Origin: Todiramphus chloris collaris
Lineage: Eukaryota > Chordata > Aves > Coraciiformes > Alcedinidae
DNA: 64,000 nucleotides
NCBI GenBank assembly: GCA_025345505.1
Contig: JANVCC010000022.1
Location: forward strand, 26,702,375-26,766,374
Direction of reading: 5' to 3'
A model generated the notes under the pieces. It was not told where the DNA came from. It worked only from the letters and a program-made list of their open reading frames with translations, and did not search any database. Positions 37,127-48,840 of this stretch are shown here, piece after piece (position 1 is the stretch's first letter; each line of letters starts with the position of its first letter). Made by a program: the position numbers and the translations under genes.

Positions 37127-38779
37127 CGTTTGTGATAAGTATGTTTATACAAACTCAGGTGATGGGAGGAGCAGATTCTATTTGTGGAACAAGCAGTCAT
37201 CATTGGGCTGCTAGGCTTTGTCTTAGCGGACCACCCAGGGAAGGTGTTGGCAGTGCTCACTGCAGTTCTGCTAAGAGATCTATGGGCTAAACCATCCCCC
37301 AAGGAGCAGGGATGGCAGGTTTGGGTACTAAGGTAAATCCGAAAGCAAGTGAGACACACTGCTAGGAGGACAGACATGAGCATGAAGCAAATGAAAGGAA
37401 AGGCTGCTTCACAGCACATTCATATCCCATGAGACAGGAAAATCACCCATTTACAGGAACTGATGGCACAAGGCTTTCTTCATGCTTCCAAGTCTGCTCA
37501 TGAAACACTGTCTTTATCTAACTTCAAAAGATCTGGCCCAAAGCTGCAAATTCACAGTGCTTCTCTGTAGGAGCAGAGCGGGGGACTTCCCACCACTTGC
37601 ACTTTCCAGAAAGGATGACCACCCAATAGCTCTTCACAACCTGACCAGGAGGTCATTCTGATAATCAACAACTCTTCCTACAAGGTGGCTTTTATGCAGG
37701 ACCTATGAAATTACAAGGAGCAACTTTCTTTCTTTCCTCAACCCACTGTAGGTCCAGCCAACATGTATATTGTATGCTTCCAGACACAACAGACACTCTT
37801 TTTCTCTGAAAGTGCAAAGGAGAGGAAAGGCAGTGAGAAACCTTGAATGCAGCTGCAAAACTTGGCTGTGACTTGATTGGGTAGAATGTTGAGCACTATG
37901 GAGGTCTGTCCAGGCAAGGATTTGTACAGAGTTCAAAGAAAAATATACTCTGACTAACATTGCTCTTTTAAACTGGTTTTTCTTTGCTTCTCTCTCATAT
38001 AACAACGGAGGGAATATTTTCTGCCTAGTCACATTCACACACACACAAACCAGCCTGGAAAAGAAGCCAGATATATCACTTGGGATCCTATCCAACAGTC
38101 TCCTAGAAATAGAAAGCCATCAAGAGAAAACACTTGGTCACTGCCAGACTCCAGTGTCTCTGTCTGAGTTGAACTCCTTGGAACCAAAGTGGTCACTGTA
38201 ATGTCAGGACATTGGATTTCATCAAATCTGAGTTCATTGCAAGGAGGCCTACTTGGGAAAGGCAGCCAGCCCATCAGCCCTTCAGAGGGGGTGATCTTGG
38301 ATCTTCACAGTTTCCCGAGAGCCTGTGGTGGTGCCAAGAGCCTGTACCACTGCCTGGTTCTGGCCATGACTGGCAATGCTCTTGCACCACAGAAACTTAA
38401 CAGGAACTGTTTTCCATGCAAACCTATCTTCCTCAGGACTATGACTTCACTTGCGTATCATTGTTATAGCCTGAGCATACAGAGGGGGCTGGATGTAGCT
38501 GGCTTTTGCACCCGTCCCTTTCTAGAGGACAAACAGACCAAAAGAGCTAATAACGCTACCTTTGTCCCCCAGTGTTCTGAAATACAACTTGGAGTAGTAA
38601 TTTGAGGGAATCTCTTTAAACCTCAGCACAAATTTACATTGCTGAAGATGCTGTCCAAACTCACCATGCTGGACTACTCCACAGTGGCAGCTATTTTATG
38701 ACCAAGATTAAAACCCTCCTTCCTTCCCATTGCATAATCTTGCAGGAGAAGGCAGCAAGGGGAACACCTTCCTCCAGAC
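37127..38779. other. Non-coding stretch, nothing recognised
   Basis: The sequence is unique, with a short (CA)n at about 38034-38047. Frames of 130 and 138 codons (37703-38095 minus, 38189-38605 plus) show no recognisable domain. Confidence 0.6.
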
Positions 38780-38960
38780 AATCAGCTAATTAATTAGCAC
38801 ATGCCTGAGTGTAATGCTTTCAGCAAAGCCTTGTCTGTGTGTTAATTATTATCATTAGCTGGTGCCCCAAGGAATGAGCTTTGATTACCCTTCTCACTGA
38901 TTATAGAGGAACAGCCAGGCAAATGCTTTCATAGGTCATAAAATTATCTCAGCTCTTCTC
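38780..38960. promoter_or_regulatory. Candidate enhancer with homeodomain-type palindrome
   Basis: GCTAATTAATTAGC at 38785-38798 is a perfect 14-bp palindrome containing TAATTAATTA, the spacing known for paired-class homeodomain dimers (TAAT-N2-ATTA). About 45 bases on there is GTTAATTATTATCATTAGC at 38841-38859, followed by TGATTACC and TGATTATAG. Such clustering of TAAT cores in unique sequence is common in developmental enhancers. The motifs are seen directly, but the function is inferred. Confidence 0.35.
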
Positions 38961-39600
38961 AAAGCCCTTAGCTCTCTGACCTGCTGTACTGAGGAGTCAA
39001 CCATACATTGACTGAAAATGATCCTTCTTGTTAGTTAATACCATTAGGTGATCTAGCATGTAGGCATAGAAAAAATACAGCCTTTTATGATGTTAAGATT
39101 TTTCTGGATATGTGCATATTGTTTTAGTTCTAGATGAGGTGTAATGGAGGAGGTACATTTGCCTGAGTCATCTTCTAAGAAGCAGTTCCTTAACCCAGAT
39201 GCTTCGGTGTCCCCTGGCCAGGATGCATAGGAAGAAGTTAACTTCTTACATAGGCTGATTTCTAATACAATTTTAGTTTCTGTCAACACAGTTGATGTGG
39301 ACCCCTCAGATTTCCTTTCCAACAACAAATACAACCCTGGATTCCTGGGTCCTCCAAACTCCATGGAGGGAAGCAGAAGAACACAACATCTTCTGCAAAA
39401 CTTCCCATGATTACTCAGCTCTTCCCTCTGTGCTGGGATGTGTCCCAGTGGACCTATTTCTTTCTGGATTACTAAGTGAAATAGGCACAAAAGACTTGAC
39501 TGCTCACAGATTCTTCCTATGATGTAAGTTTTACTAGGAGAAGTGACTTGTACTGCATTACAAACCCATGCTCTCAAACATTTTGTGAAATAAAAAATTT
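38961..39600. other. Non-coding stretch, nothing recognised
   Basis: This is unique sequence. The 174-codon minus frame at 39053-39577 has no recognisable similarity. Confidence 0.6.
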
Positions 39601-39860
39601 CATAGAATCATAGAATCCCTTGTGTTGGAAGGGACCTCTAAAAGTCACCTAGTCCAACCCCCCTGCAGTGAGCAGGGACATCCTCAACTAGATCAGGTTG
39701 CTCAGAGCCTCATCAAGCCCGACCCTGAATGTCTTCAGGGATGGGGCCTCCACCACCTCCCTGGGCAACCTGTTCCAGTGCTCCACCACCCTCATGATTA
39801 AGAACTTCTTCCTAACATCCAATCTAAATCTACCCTTCTCTAGTTGATATCTAAGCATTA
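39601..39860 (-). mobile_element. CR1 LINE 3' end, 5'-truncated
   Basis: On the minus strand this is the last roughly 260 bases of a CR1 element. Two ATTCTATG octamers form the terminus (CATAGAAT twice at 39601-39616). Next come the standard 3' region with GTTGGAAGGGACCTCTAAAAG and CTAGTCCAACCCCCCTGCAG, read here on the plus strand. Finally there is the very end of ORF2, with WNRLPREVVEAPSL in the minus frame. It is 5'-truncated near 39860 and cannot encode anything functional. The octamer ATTCTATG differs from the ATTCTGTG tail of the copy at 13.1 kb, indicating separate insertions from different subfamilies. Confidence 0.96.
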
Positions 39861-42340
39861 AGACTGGTGCTTTGTATCCTTATTCTCCTTCAGAATGGAA
39901 CCTGAAGCTTGTGAAAACAGTTATAATTAGCTGTGCCACTCAGCTTGAGACAAAACTTGATAAAACCTGCATTCAAATAAGGTGTCAATCAAACAAATGT
40001 GAAAAAGCAGCAAGCCATCCTTTCTTCACAGCTAGCTTAATAGCATGGATTAATAACCACAAATTACTTAGTTCAAGGGAGCACTTCTGTAATAATTAAG
40101 AACACATTTAAACAGTCATGAACAACTTTTTCACTTCTCTGTGGGCAGTTGCCTTTTGGTCTGGATCATGGAGGGTGGTGGAAGGAAGAAATGTTACTTG
40201 CAAGCACAAGAAACTAACAATGTCATAGAAAGAAAGAGAAGGAAAAAAGGGCAAGGTCAAGGGCACAGCATTGTCTCAGGTCTGACAGATAAACGTGAAA
40301 GGGGCTGGGGTCAGTAGCTCAATGCCCTTCTGACTGCAGGATAGGACTGAAAATAGCTGATAGTGAATGCAGAAGAAAATTAAATGCAAGCAGAAATGTT
40401 TTTAGTTCTCTGAGATAAGGTCCAGCATATGCATTTATAGTGTTTGACAGGGACAAGACCAGAGCAGGAAGGACTCTGTAAAATCCTAGAAGTGCTTTTC
40501 AACCCCCAGAATCAGAAACGTTGTCCAAGGAACTGAAGAAACAATAGACCATTATATTGCCAAACTGCGCAAAATGGCTGGCTCATGCAATTATCAGAGC
40601 CACTATCACCAAGCAGAACAATAAGCCCAAATTGAAAAGGAATGTTAGAAAGACATGGGAAGACTCAACCGAACCAATCACATGCCAGTTTCAAAATCAG
40701 GGCTGGAAAGAAGCTGGGAATACATTGTAGGATACAAAAATTTACAAATGTTCCCATTCATCTTCCTGTCAAGTTGAGTGGGCACCCAGAGCAAAGGCCC
40801 ATCTGCCTTTGGAGAGAGGACCTCTTCAGGCAAGCTGACCTGCCACCCTACATAGCCTAATACACAGATGAGCTGGAATGTCGTCTTATGGAGTTTCTCA
40901 AGAGTAGGAGTCAAGATCCAGGACTAATGAAACTGCCTGGCCTTCCCGCAGCATCCATCACAAGACATAACAATGAAGAACCTCAGACAGCAGTTACCAA
41001 GCAATGAAACTCCATTTCACGTGCTCTATATCTGTGCTTCATCCAGGAATGGCTTTTGGATCACGTTACACCAGAATATTGCTACTGTCAGGCAGAAGGT
41101 GAATTTCCTAACTTTAATAAAGTACATTATACTAAATTAAATTTTAATATTGCTAACACATTCTCACAGAAACGGGCAAAACCCAACAAAAATATTAGGC
41201 CAGCCATTCTCCAATCTCTGCTTGCAGTCTTGATAGCATCCATAATCACTCACATTAACACACACACATGTAATACACATACATACCTCTCTGCGTGCCT
41301 ACTCCTAGAACTGTTAGAGTTTGGAGAAAAAGTGTAAGTGAAAAAGAGGTCTCTGACTGAGAAGTAAAATCTTAACCTTGGACTACTGCATAGGTCCCCA
41401 GGATCCAGTTAGTTCCTCAGAATAAATCAGGAGTCCAAGGAGGAAGAAACATAAATGGAAATCATAAATCCTTGTTTGTGCAACAGGCTGGTCAGTGGCC
41501 ATGGACTTCACTGCAGCTCAACACCAAGAACTGGGTAAAAGCAGAAGCTACAAGCTCAGAAGAAACTCAGAAGGAGACTCCCCATGTAGACCTTGTTGCC
41601 TGTTGCTCACTCTCATTCAATCAATCCCAGGCATTTCTGGAAAGCAGATATTTGGCTAGGCATCATCTCTTCTGCTCAGTAACATTCAGAATAGATGCCA
41701 GAACATACCTCACCCATCAGAAGATCAAATGGAGAACAGATTTATGTGGTCAAAAGACAGATGTTCTTTAAATAACCTGCCCACCTGTGTAGCATTAAGA
41801 TGGGCAGAGGAGCTTTCGAAATTCTGCTCCCTAAGAGCACATGAGTTAACACTATCCTTCCTCTCTGAGCTAAGCTGTACTTCTGTAGACTTTAAGATCA
41901 TTGCTGGCATATTTTAACTACTTGAGCAGAACATGGCATGGTGTGGCATTTAGGATTAATTTTGCTCTCATGTCTATAAACCAGACAATAAGGCTGTTAA
42001 AATGGACTGTGATATCAGCAGGAGGGAAGGTATAATGCTAAAGTACAGGGAGTGAAGAGTGCTTTACTCCTTGAACATGCTTATTGCAAAAGGATAGTTA
42101 CCACATCCAGCAATGACCTGGTCCTCTTCCTGTCCTATGAGAAAAATTACCGAATGCACCTGACCAAACCTGATTCTCTTTAGCTGAAGATTTGCTATGG
42201 TCTCAGAACAGAGCACAGCAATATTGCATGAAGTTTCACAATAACGAGCCACTATCCTTGTCATCACCTGTCCTGGCTTACTTGGTCATACAGCCTGCCC
42301 AATTTCTGAACAAAAGCTGGTTTGTCTGTGATACAGCTAT
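39861..42340. other. Non-coding stretch, nothing recognised
   Basis: The sequence is unique and AT-leaning, with a short AC-rich patch at about 41262-41286. No open frame longer than about 100 codons and no repeat family is recognised. Confidence 0.6.
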
Positions 42341-42594
42341 TTTTAAGAACACAACTAACTGATTGCTCACAAAGCCTTCATTATTTAATTCTGCAATGTG
42401 TGCTTTGGAGATGTGAAAATGCTTTTTTATGTTGCACATAACCATGAGCCTGTATACTTTCTCTTTTTGTTTTCAGAGCAAAAGTTGGAACAAAGATGGT
42501 AAGACTAAATTAGACCCCCTTTTTCTTGCTGGTAATCCTCTTGGACCCAGTCCAATCCTGTCATCAAGTAACTCTTTACTCTCTCACAGACTTT
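42341..42594 (+). repeat. Duplicated segment, copy A
   Basis: This segment aligns by eye with 45205-45455 in direct orientation. Shared blocks in the same order are TTTTTAAGAACACA, ATTGCTCACAAAGC, TTTAATTCT, GAAAATGCTTTT, TTGCACA, GTTTTCAGAG, CTTGGAAC or GTTGGAAC, and GAGTAACT or AAGTAACT. I judge identity at roughly 70-75 percent, with small indels. Copy A carries TACTTTCTCTTTTTGTTTTC followed by AG (ending at 42476), a good splice acceptor. A good donor (ATG then GTAAGA) sits at 42499, which would bound a 22-base microexon. It may be a duplicated genomic segment or two copies of an unnamed low-copy repeat. I could not find a third copy in the window. Confidence 0.75.
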
Positions 42595-43530
42595 GCATCC
42601 ATTTCCTCACTCTGCATTTTCTTGAAGAAACACTGCATTTTCTGCAAGCAGCTGATCTGTAAATAGAAACCTTGTTGGCATCACCAACAGCTTTTCTTAT
42701 ATTTGGGGATTTTCTTAAATGATGTGAGTCAAATAGTTCATAAACCAGTCCATGCTTCACCCAGACATAAGCTTTTAGGCAAATGAACATGTCATCCTTC
42801 TGCTGTGAGGGGGGGAATCAGCAGCTGCTATTTGAGTACTAAATAACGGTGTTTCCATGGCTGCTGGGAAAGGACATTTTTATCTTCAAGGTTTTAAAAG
42901 AAGAGTTGGGACCAGGAAGTATCTTCTAGAGAAGCCTTATAGCCCCACATTTTTTCCCTTGCTTTGTATCAGGAGAGCATCAGACAAAACAATTAAAATT
43001 TCCATCAAACAAAATTCTGACTCAAGGGACTTAGATAACTTTTCACGGCAGTTAAAGTATTCCACTTTTGGGATAAAAATGGGTCCTATTTTTTTTGTGG
43101 TATTGATACTCCTCTTATAAGATCTATTCTAAAAATGTTACATTTTTCAAAAATGGGACATCTAAAAGTTTAGTTTCTGACCTGAAAATGTTAGCTTTAC
43201 CAAAACCTTTCTTGAAATAAACATTCATCAAAATCCATATTTATGCCTGGACTTTTTCCTCTTTCCATCTTCTGTTATTTTATGAGAACAAAAGACGTTT
43301 CCTTGGGAAATTTCCAGACCACTTTTATCCATGATGTTGTCTGGTTTTGTAGTATCTGAACACTGGTGCTCTGAAATCTGGAGCAATAAATACTTGTCAC
43401 TTAAGTCCTGTATACTGCTGAGACAGATGGGTCAATGCAAAATGGCAGGGAAGCTGTGCAGTTAGTGATGCTTATGCCTATATACTTATGTCTAGCATCT
43501 CAGGTCTAGCTATGATCAAACCAATCTCCT
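42595..43530. other. Non-coding stretch, nothing recognised
   Basis: This is unique AT-rich sequence between copy A of the duplicated segment and the polypyrimidine tract. No gene or repeat family is recognised. Confidence 0.6.
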
Positions 43531-43775
43531 CTCCTTTCCTTTCCTTTCCTTTCCTTTCCTTTCCTTTCCTTTCCTTTCCTTTCCTTTCCTTTCCTTTCCT
43601 TTCCTTCCCTTTCCTTCTCCTTTTTTTTTCCTTCTCCTTCTCCTTCTCCTTCTCCTTCTCCTTCTCCTTCTCCTTCTCCTTCTCCTTCTCCTTCTTCTCC
43701 TTCTCCTTCTCCTTCTCCTTCTCCTTCTTTCTCCTTCTCCTTCTTTCTCCTTCTCCTTTTCCTTCTTTTCCTCTC
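43531..43775 (+). repeat. Compound polypyrimidine microsatellite, 245 bp
   Basis: About fifteen CTTTC units (43532-43606) pass through a short CCCTTTCC and T9 junction into about twenty CTTCTC units (43627-43772) with scattered TTTC variants. The plus strand has essentially no purine for about 245 bases. The Phe/Ser-rich and Lys/Glu-rich frames across it are translation artefacts. Homopurine-homopyrimidine mirror tracts of this length can adopt intramolecular triplex (H-DNA). Confidence 0.97.
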
Positions 43776-45204
43776 ACTAAAATGAGTTGAACCAAAAGAC
43801 TGGGGTAGATGTATTCCCAGAAATTTGAATGTGGAGCCATCAAAACTTCAGACCATGGGCCTGTTTCTAAGGAAATAAGACAATGTTTTTACCAAGAATG
43901 CTAGCATAGGCTATGTTTGCATCTGTTTAGAATAGCATGCTAAGACCAGATCTGTAGCATGCAACAGATGATGAAAAAAGTTAACATCCACACTATACAC
44001 ATTCTTCATGTTTTCCCTCTGACTACCTCTAGCTTGGCTCCATGGGTAGAAATATTCTAGTGTAGATGGAGAACCCTACTTTCTCTTCTGCTTAGCTCCA
44101 TCTCACTCAGTGATGGAAACTGAAGTTTTCATATGGGTAAGTGAGCACTGCTTACATAAATTTCTTGACCCAGACTAATGCACCCATGTAGATGATGCAA
44201 TATCACATTGAAGTATGTCCAAACCTTCAGCAAGTTTGAGTAACATTTTCTTCACTCACAAAAAGAGATAGGTACAGTAATACATTCTTTACATTTCTGT
44301 TTTAATTTTGTAGAAGTTTGAGATACAGCTCAAAGGATAAAGGATAATAATAAACCATTGTGCATTTCATGTCTACAAAACAGACCACCCCATAACTGTG
44401 ATTTGATTTACTCATGCCCTCTGTATTTTTTAAACATGAGCTCATGCTGGGTTACAAGGCAGGCAAATGAGAGTCAGTGGATTCCTTGAGTAGACCCAGT
44501 TTGTTTCACACTATCTCACCTGGGCACTGTGGATATGATAACCATGCAAGCAAGATACTCCATATATTTTGATACCTGATGTTTCTTCCTAAATCCTTTT
44601 CACTCTACAGCTATTCCTGAGCTTATGTTTCTCCAGATAATGCTAGTTACATTCACCAAGGTTGTACACCCCAGCAGGTATATCTACATGAGCTCTAGTC
44701 ATACCTCTGACTGTGGTGTGAGCTTAGCTCCCAAGGGATGCACCCCTGAACTGAGCCTGACTTCCTGAGATGGCAGGAGCTACAGCTGCCAGGACCTTAT
44801 GGAGAAGGATTTATATGGTAAACCAGCAAGATGAGCAGCACTGAATGTTATAGTCACCAGCTGCCAAACATTACTGTGATATTCCCTCTATCAGCCAGCA
44901 ACCCCATGGGACCAGACATTTTGATGGTGGCCCTGGTTCACAGAGAGTTGATTGTCTTCATCAGAATTGCCAGCACAAGTACTTGAGGCATCATAAATGG
45001 CCCCTAAGAGCTCTTCTCAAAAACCTAGGCAGTTCATATACTGCTGAAGCTTGACAGAGGAACACTAAGAGCCAGACTGATGTCTCAAAAGGAATAAAAA
45101 AGTCCCTCCTGATCAGGTCACTCCCCCTCACCTGTTCTGGACAGATCAGGATCTGTTGTCCCTACCTATATGTCATGAAAGCCAAGTTTTATCCAAGGTT
45201 TTGT
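43776..45204. other. Non-coding stretch, nothing firm
   Basis: The sequence is unique-looking. Some patches (43.9-44.2 kb and 44.65-45.0 kb) read like old transposon-derived DNA, but I cannot name a family or find terminal repeats. Confidence 0.5.
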
Positions 45205-45455
45205 TTTTAAGAACACATACCTACCAATTGCTCACAAAGCATCCTTTCTTTAATTCTACAACAGAGGCTTTGCAGAAATGAAAATGCTTTTAAATTTTGC
45301 ACAAAGCCAAGTGCCCATATATACCTCTCTTTGTTTTCAGAGGGAAACTTGGAACATAGAGAATAGGAGTAAATCAAAGCCTTTTTTTTTTTTTTTCTCA
45401 GCACTCTTGGGTCTGCTCCAGGCTCTTGAGTAACTGTTTCTGTGCTTTCTGGACA
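45205..45455 (+). repeat. Duplicated segment, copy B
   Basis: This is the direct copy of 42341-42594, displaced by about 2.86 kb. The acceptor-like tract TACCTCTCTTTGTTTTCAG (ending at 45340) is kept and followed by AGGGAAACTTGGAAC. The donor-like GTAAGA of copy A is replaced by unrelated bases. A T15 run at 45382-45396 replaces the shorter T-rich part of copy A. Homology fades after about 45455. Confidence 0.75.
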
Positions 45456-46589
45456 GCCATGCAAATCTATAGGGTTTTGTGTGCACTATTCATGGTACTT
45501 CGATGGGTTTTGATGGTTGGGCTCCAGGTGCAATTGCAGTGCAAGGAAGGATCAGACAGAGAGCAAGAGAGAATCCCTCCTAACATAGCTACCTGCTGTT
45601 CTTCACAGGCGGTTGCTGCTGAACTGGAAAGAGATTATATCAAGAATGAATGGAGGGGCATTGCTTTAAAGAGTAGATTGTGTCTGTCTTCCCAGTGGGA
45701 TGACAAAGTCTATGTGGAATCCTGGGGTAGTCTAAATGACAAATGTCCACTGATGCATCTATGTAAACACCACAGGAAATGTGTCAGGAGATAGCACTGC
45801 CCAACATTTCCATTTTTGAACATTTCCATTTGAAATTTGAAAAAAGATTATAAAGACCATGAACCTACATAGCAGAGAGAAAGTTATAGCCCCGACCCAC
45901 AGTGTGTCACTGGTCACAGTGGGGAGCCATAAAAATCCCTGTTAACTTTGGAGAGTACTGCGTTGAATCTGAAACTTGTCTTTCCCCCTAGAAAGAGAAG
46001 TTCTTAACTGAGAACCCAAGTGTCTCACAGAGGATTTGATGCAGACCCAGCTGCCATGCCCATTCAATGACTCATTCGAAAACAACCATTTTCTGAAAGT
46101 CTTTGTTTATGGATATTTGAGCAAATAAATGTCAGCTCCTCCTCCCTGGTTATTAATGATGTAGTTGCTCGGCTCTGTCTGCACAAATTCTGTCTCCTTA
46201 TCTGGTGCTTCATCTCAGACACAAACTGAATGACTGAGATAAACCATGTGCATCTCCTGTGCTTCAGCATCATCAGCAACAGCTAATCTCCTCTGCAATC
46301 ACCAACTTAGTTCTACCTGCAGGGGACCCATGGGGGTGGATATTATAAGAAGAGCTATTGTCTCTTCATGTACAGATGCCTTCTTTTGAAACCCATGGCA
46401 AGAGGTGGGAGTCATTGTGTTGCCTAAGAAAAACTGGATCAAGGTGACTTCTTTAGGGGTGGCCTAGACAACCCATTTGGTAGTAAGCTCAAGAAGTTAA
46501 GGATCTTTTAGTTCTCCTTTCCCCTCACACTATAATTTTCATAGGGATTGGGGTACAGATCACTGAAGATTTTGGTTCAAGAAAAATAC
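45456..46589. other. Non-coding stretch, nothing recognised
   Basis: This is unique sequence. The 122-codon plus frame at 45426-45794 begins inside copy B and has no recognisable similarity. Confidence 0.6.
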
Positions 46590-47200
46590 AGCAAAGCAGA
46601 TAGGATTTTTTTTTTTAATAGACAAATACGAATTCATCTCACTTTAGAATGTTGAAAAGAAAGACTTAACACTACAAAATTTTTCTTTGAAAGTATTATT
46701 TGCCAGAAGTTTAAGGTTTTTTCTTTTTATTCAAAATGCATTTCCATTATAAACTATAAGTTGCCGAACAATTTTATCTAAAGATTAAAATTTAAACAAA
46801 GTATTTTAAAAATCTGATTTATTGTGTAATTTTTTTAGTTTGCCAATACAAAAGAATTGTTCATTTCACATAATTTTTGCCAATTCAAGAGGGGAAAAAT
46901 AAACAAAAATAGTTCAAACAATCTCAAAAAAATCCTTAGAAAAGAGTTTCTTTCATAGACATGTATTTGTCTAACAAAGGCAAATGAACAGAGTTTTGAC
47001 TCTGTCTGATAAGAGCAATGCCAGTGATGGAGAAATAGATTATAGTAACACTGTGTCCTCTAAGCTATTCATTTTGTCTCTGTCTCACTTCCAGCCTTTT
47101 TTTTTTTTTTAATTATGACTGATGTTTGTAATAACCTAATCTTTAATTTTATTCATGTATTGTCCAAACAAAATTGAGACTTACAAAATTTCAGTATTTC
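46590..47200. other. AT-rich stretch
   Basis: This is markedly A/T-rich sequence with many TTTT and AAAA runs, including T14 at 47097-47110, and no open frames or recognised repeat. It is notable only for composition. Confidence 0.7.
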
Positions 47201-48805
47201 AGCTGACTTAAAATACAGGTCCGTGTACATGCATGGTGTAGTGGGAGAAGCCAGGAGACCTGCACCAGCCATCATCCTTTGTCTCCCTTGCACCTTTCAT
47301 CTCATATGAACTGGAATCCAGCGGCTCATTCCTCTAATATAAGTCCCCAATTAGTTTCTTTCTACACTCAGAGCTGCTGTAGCAAAGAAATAGGCATGAA
47401 AATGTTTGTAATTTTTTGGAGTCAGAGACCTGGATTGCCCTTTATTTCTTAGTTCTTTCAAGCTAGGAGACTGCAGTCTCAACCTTGATTGGTCCCAAAA
47501 TGCTCATGAAACTTCCTATAGTCCTTGTTTCCAGACAGAACTAAGAACTGTCTATTGTCTGAAATACTCATATAGAATCATTGCCAAATTGTCTCAGTGT
47601 CTCAGTCCTCACTCTATTTATTTTCCCAATATCTCTGGGAAAAGCCTTCTTAGATATAAATCAGACAGACTAAAGTTCTCCCCAAGACCAGATCTTTCTT
47701 AGGTATAAGTAGAAAAATCACACTGATTACCATGAAAGCAAAGCTGTTAAGTGTATGGGGGGCCCATAGACACAGACACATAATTACAGTAGCTTATCAA
47801 GTTACCACCTCTTCCTCTGAGATTTAAGGTAACCCCTTTCACCTTATGGTTAAGACCAGGTCAAACACTTTTCAGCACATAAACTGATGGGCAAAGACTC
47901 CATTACTTTAGCACATGTAGCTTCACTCCTGTATCAAAGTTTAAGAATCTTTTCAATGGAAGGGACATGTAATCATTCCAGGGAGGAAAAAAAAAAAAAA
48001 AAAAATTTACAAGCCTGCTTGTGTAGCTTTACTATTTTGGTTTTCAGTGTAGTCCATTTGAGATCAAGACAAGACTTCATGTTCAGCTACTACCTTTATA
48101 TTCTCCCATTTTGCTTCTTTGCTTGCATGTATGGGACTGTACATGGAAGCTTGAGAGCAGGGTATTCATTTTGGTTTTAATCTCAGTCATTTTGTGCCCC
48201 ATGGATCAGTTTTCAAACATTCTTCTAAGTGACTTACCCAAGATCACATACCTACATCTGCATCAGTTTCTGACAGTCTATACTAGCGGCTTCAGGACTG
48301 AAAAATCTTTCAATCATTGTTTTGATGACCTTCATGCTGGTTGTTCCCAAGAGCTCAAAAACCATGGTGAACTTCTGAAATAGTTTGTGATAACAGGTTA
48401 AAACATATAAATAAAGGGAATCCACTTCATTGTTGCAAATGCCTTGGGAAAGGTGACAAAAGCCCACAGTGCCTCAGAGATGATGGGAGGTTCCCCTTTG
48501 GGCTTTCAGCTCATGGCTTTTAGTCATGCTCCTCTTCAGACTAAGGTTACTTGTTGAAAGGCTTATGAGTCCCAGGTCCCTTTCTGTCCCTCAGCTAGAG
48601 CAGCAATGCTCTTTGACAAAGAAGCAGGATGATCAGCTATGGGCAGTAACTCCAAGGCATACATGAGGCAGATAAATCTGACCTATTTAATTAGCTCAGC
48701 TCTTGCTCACAGTTTCAGTGTAGACTAAAAAAGAGATAAACCCAATGCATCTGTTTTAGTCAGTGATAGGAACTTAATTCTGTTATCTACAAAGGCAGGC
48801 AGTAT
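47201..48805. other. Non-coding stretch with an A19 run
   Basis: I see no gene. A19 at 47987-48005 is the only simple repeat of note. Open frames of 90-97 codons here are unrecognised. Confidence 0.6.

Positions 48806-48840
<35 letters not shown>
48806..48840 (+). repeat. (TAGA)n tetranucleotide microsatellite
   Basis: Nearly nine uninterrupted TAGA units are present. Pure tetranucleotide arrays of this length are usually polymorphic between individuals. Confidence 0.97.

Noticed and set aside
39053-39577. 174-codon minus-strand frame
   Set aside because: No family similarity. It ends just before the CR1 at 39601 and is not part of that element.
40300-40380. tRNA-like A-box (GTCAGTAGCTCAATGCCC)
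   Set aside because: There is no B-box (GGTTCGANTCC-like) downstream and no cloverleaf complementarity, so it is neither a tRNA nor a clear SINE.
43478-43843. Lys/Glu-repeat protein (minus) and Phe/Ser-repeat protein (plus)
   Set aside because: Both are translations of the polypyrimidine microsatellite, not genes.
43900-45000. Possible old DNA-transposon remnants (repeated TAGTGTAGAT and CATGTAGATG-like wording)
   Set aside because: No terminal inverted repeats, target-site duplication or nameable consensus could be established.
34229-46505. Shared AGAAGTTAAGGATCT at about 34229 and 46491
   Set aside because: Only about 15 bases match and the flanks are unrelated, so chance or a trivial match is likely.
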